A DNA stretch of 46,328 bases from Frigoribacterium sp. (GTDB taxonomy: Bacteria; Actinomycetota; Actinomycetes; Actinomycetales; Microbacteriaceae). Made by a program: the position numbers and the translations under genes. Each line of letters opens with the position of its first letter. The stretch's first letter is position 1. Positions 45,908-46,328 of this stretch are shown piece after piece. Location of the stretch: contig JANYEI010000161.1 of the NCBI GenBank assembly GCA_025363205.1, forward strand, positions 1 through 46,328, given 5' to 3'. The notes under the pieces are model-generated. The model was given only the letters and a program-made list of their open reading frames with translations, ran no database searches and was not told where the DNA came from.

Positions 45908-46328
45908 TTCGTTCCGCACGGCATACGCTAAGAAATTAGTGACCTCAATTTTTCTAGTCGTCATAATGTTTGCTCAGTTAACACGAGGTGCTCAAGTAGC
46001 GGAATCCTCTCCATGTGACGCGGGAAATTTTCGAGATGGGTCGTGTTCGCCGTCCTCCAGTGGCACCGTCAACGGCGACGGTGTCGACATTCGCGGATCT
46101 GTCAACGTCCCGGGTTCGGCTGACAGCAACAGCAACAGCAAGGGCAACAGCAACGGGGGAGGTAGCCGCGGCGCCGGCGCCGTCACCCCACCTCCGCCGC
46201 CCCTCCGGGACGGCTACTCGATCACCGCACCGATCACTCTCGCTGACCTCGTCAACTTCACGCCTGTCGCGGGCATCGACCACATGGAACCAGACGGCTG
46301 GATGGTCGTGGGGCTCAATACGAATTTC
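45891..46328 (+). CDS. Secreted Asn/Ser/Pro-rich protein, 5' part (3' end outside window)
   Basis: The frame from GTG 45891 is open to the window edge (146 codons). A signal-like hydrophobic segment (about 16-30) is followed by Cys-containing and Asn/Ser/Gly-rich low-complexity stretches, five prolines, then a globular start (DGYSITAPITLADLVNF, MEPDGWMVVGLNTNF). The last block resembles actinobacterial surface proteins with a PKD-type domain after it, which is a memory-based guess. The first 40 codons have clearly lower GC than the rest of the window. Confidence 0.7.
   Translation, partial: MKISANSFRTAYAKKLVTSIFLVVIMFAQLTRGAQVAESSPCDAGNFRDGSCSPSSSGTVNGDGVDIRGSVNVPGSADSNSNSKGNSNGGGSRGAGAVTPPPPPLRDGYSITAPITLADLVNFTPVAGIDHMEPDGWMVVGLNTNF

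Overview
The window is high-GC actinobacterial DNA, most likely from a member of the Microbacteriaceae. The basis is the linked mtrA-mtrB-lpqB block, a WhiB1-type protein next to a PdtaS-type kinase, a SecA without a C-terminal zinc finger, frequent GTG/TTG starts, and the very common 'cggatg' codon-pair signature. No 16S gene is present, so the genus cannot be named.

Layout. (1) 1-1141: 3' part of a monofunctional catalase, closed by a strong bidirectional terminator. (2) 1293-6716, minus strand: a five-gene operon of membrane protein, DUF4129, DUF4350, MoxR ATPase and DUF58. (3) 6874-15505, plus strand: conserved housekeeping genes (MtrA/MtrB response system, lipoprotein LpqB, ComF-like protein, long HPF, SecA). 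(4) 15587-23909: small conserved actinobacterial genes, including an LEA-like helical protein, an Rv3235-like protein, a BldC-like HTH protein, a SAF-domain/CpaE-like ATPase pair behind consensus DnaA boxes, a lysine/alanine-rich SAP-like protein, a frameshifted lipoprotein, PdtaS, WhiB1 and Bcp. (5) 24044-25411: tRNA-Lys(CTT) followed by about 1.3 kb of weakly coding, scar-like DNA.

(6) 25412-40864 is the accessory catabolic region and the most interesting part. It encodes an APC permease, an acetoacetate-decarboxylase-family enzyme, a glutamine-synthetase-like ligase, a class I glutamine-amidotransferase-like hydrolase, a group II PLP decarboxylase, a cytochrome P450, a MarR regulator, a membrane-anchored esterase, an HpaE-like dehydrogenase, an HpaD-like ring-cleavage dioxygenase, an FAH-family (HpaG-like) enzyme, a small ferredoxin, a ferredoxin reductase and a nitrilase-family amidase. 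P450, ferredoxin and reductase make a complete class I monooxygenase. A 16-bp motif is shared between the permease/ADC promoter region and the P450/MarR promoter region, which suggests one regulon. My working hypothesis is uptake and catabolism of an aromatic amine or amino acid: decarboxylation and/or gamma-glutamylation, P450 hydroxylation, meta cleavage of a catechol such as homoprotocatechuate, then dehydrogenation and FAH-type processing. The gene combination looks unusual, but the substrate cannot be read from the sequence.

(7) 40920-44044: a signalling locus with a truncated receiver domain, a small unknown ORF, two single-domain response regulators and a PAS-containing membrane histidine kinase, chained by overlapping start/stop codons. 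(8) 44020-45216: a class I aminotransferase. (9) 45350-end: a lipoprotein and a secreted Asn/Ser/Pro-rich protein cut by the window edge, with a lower-GC stretch at their junction.
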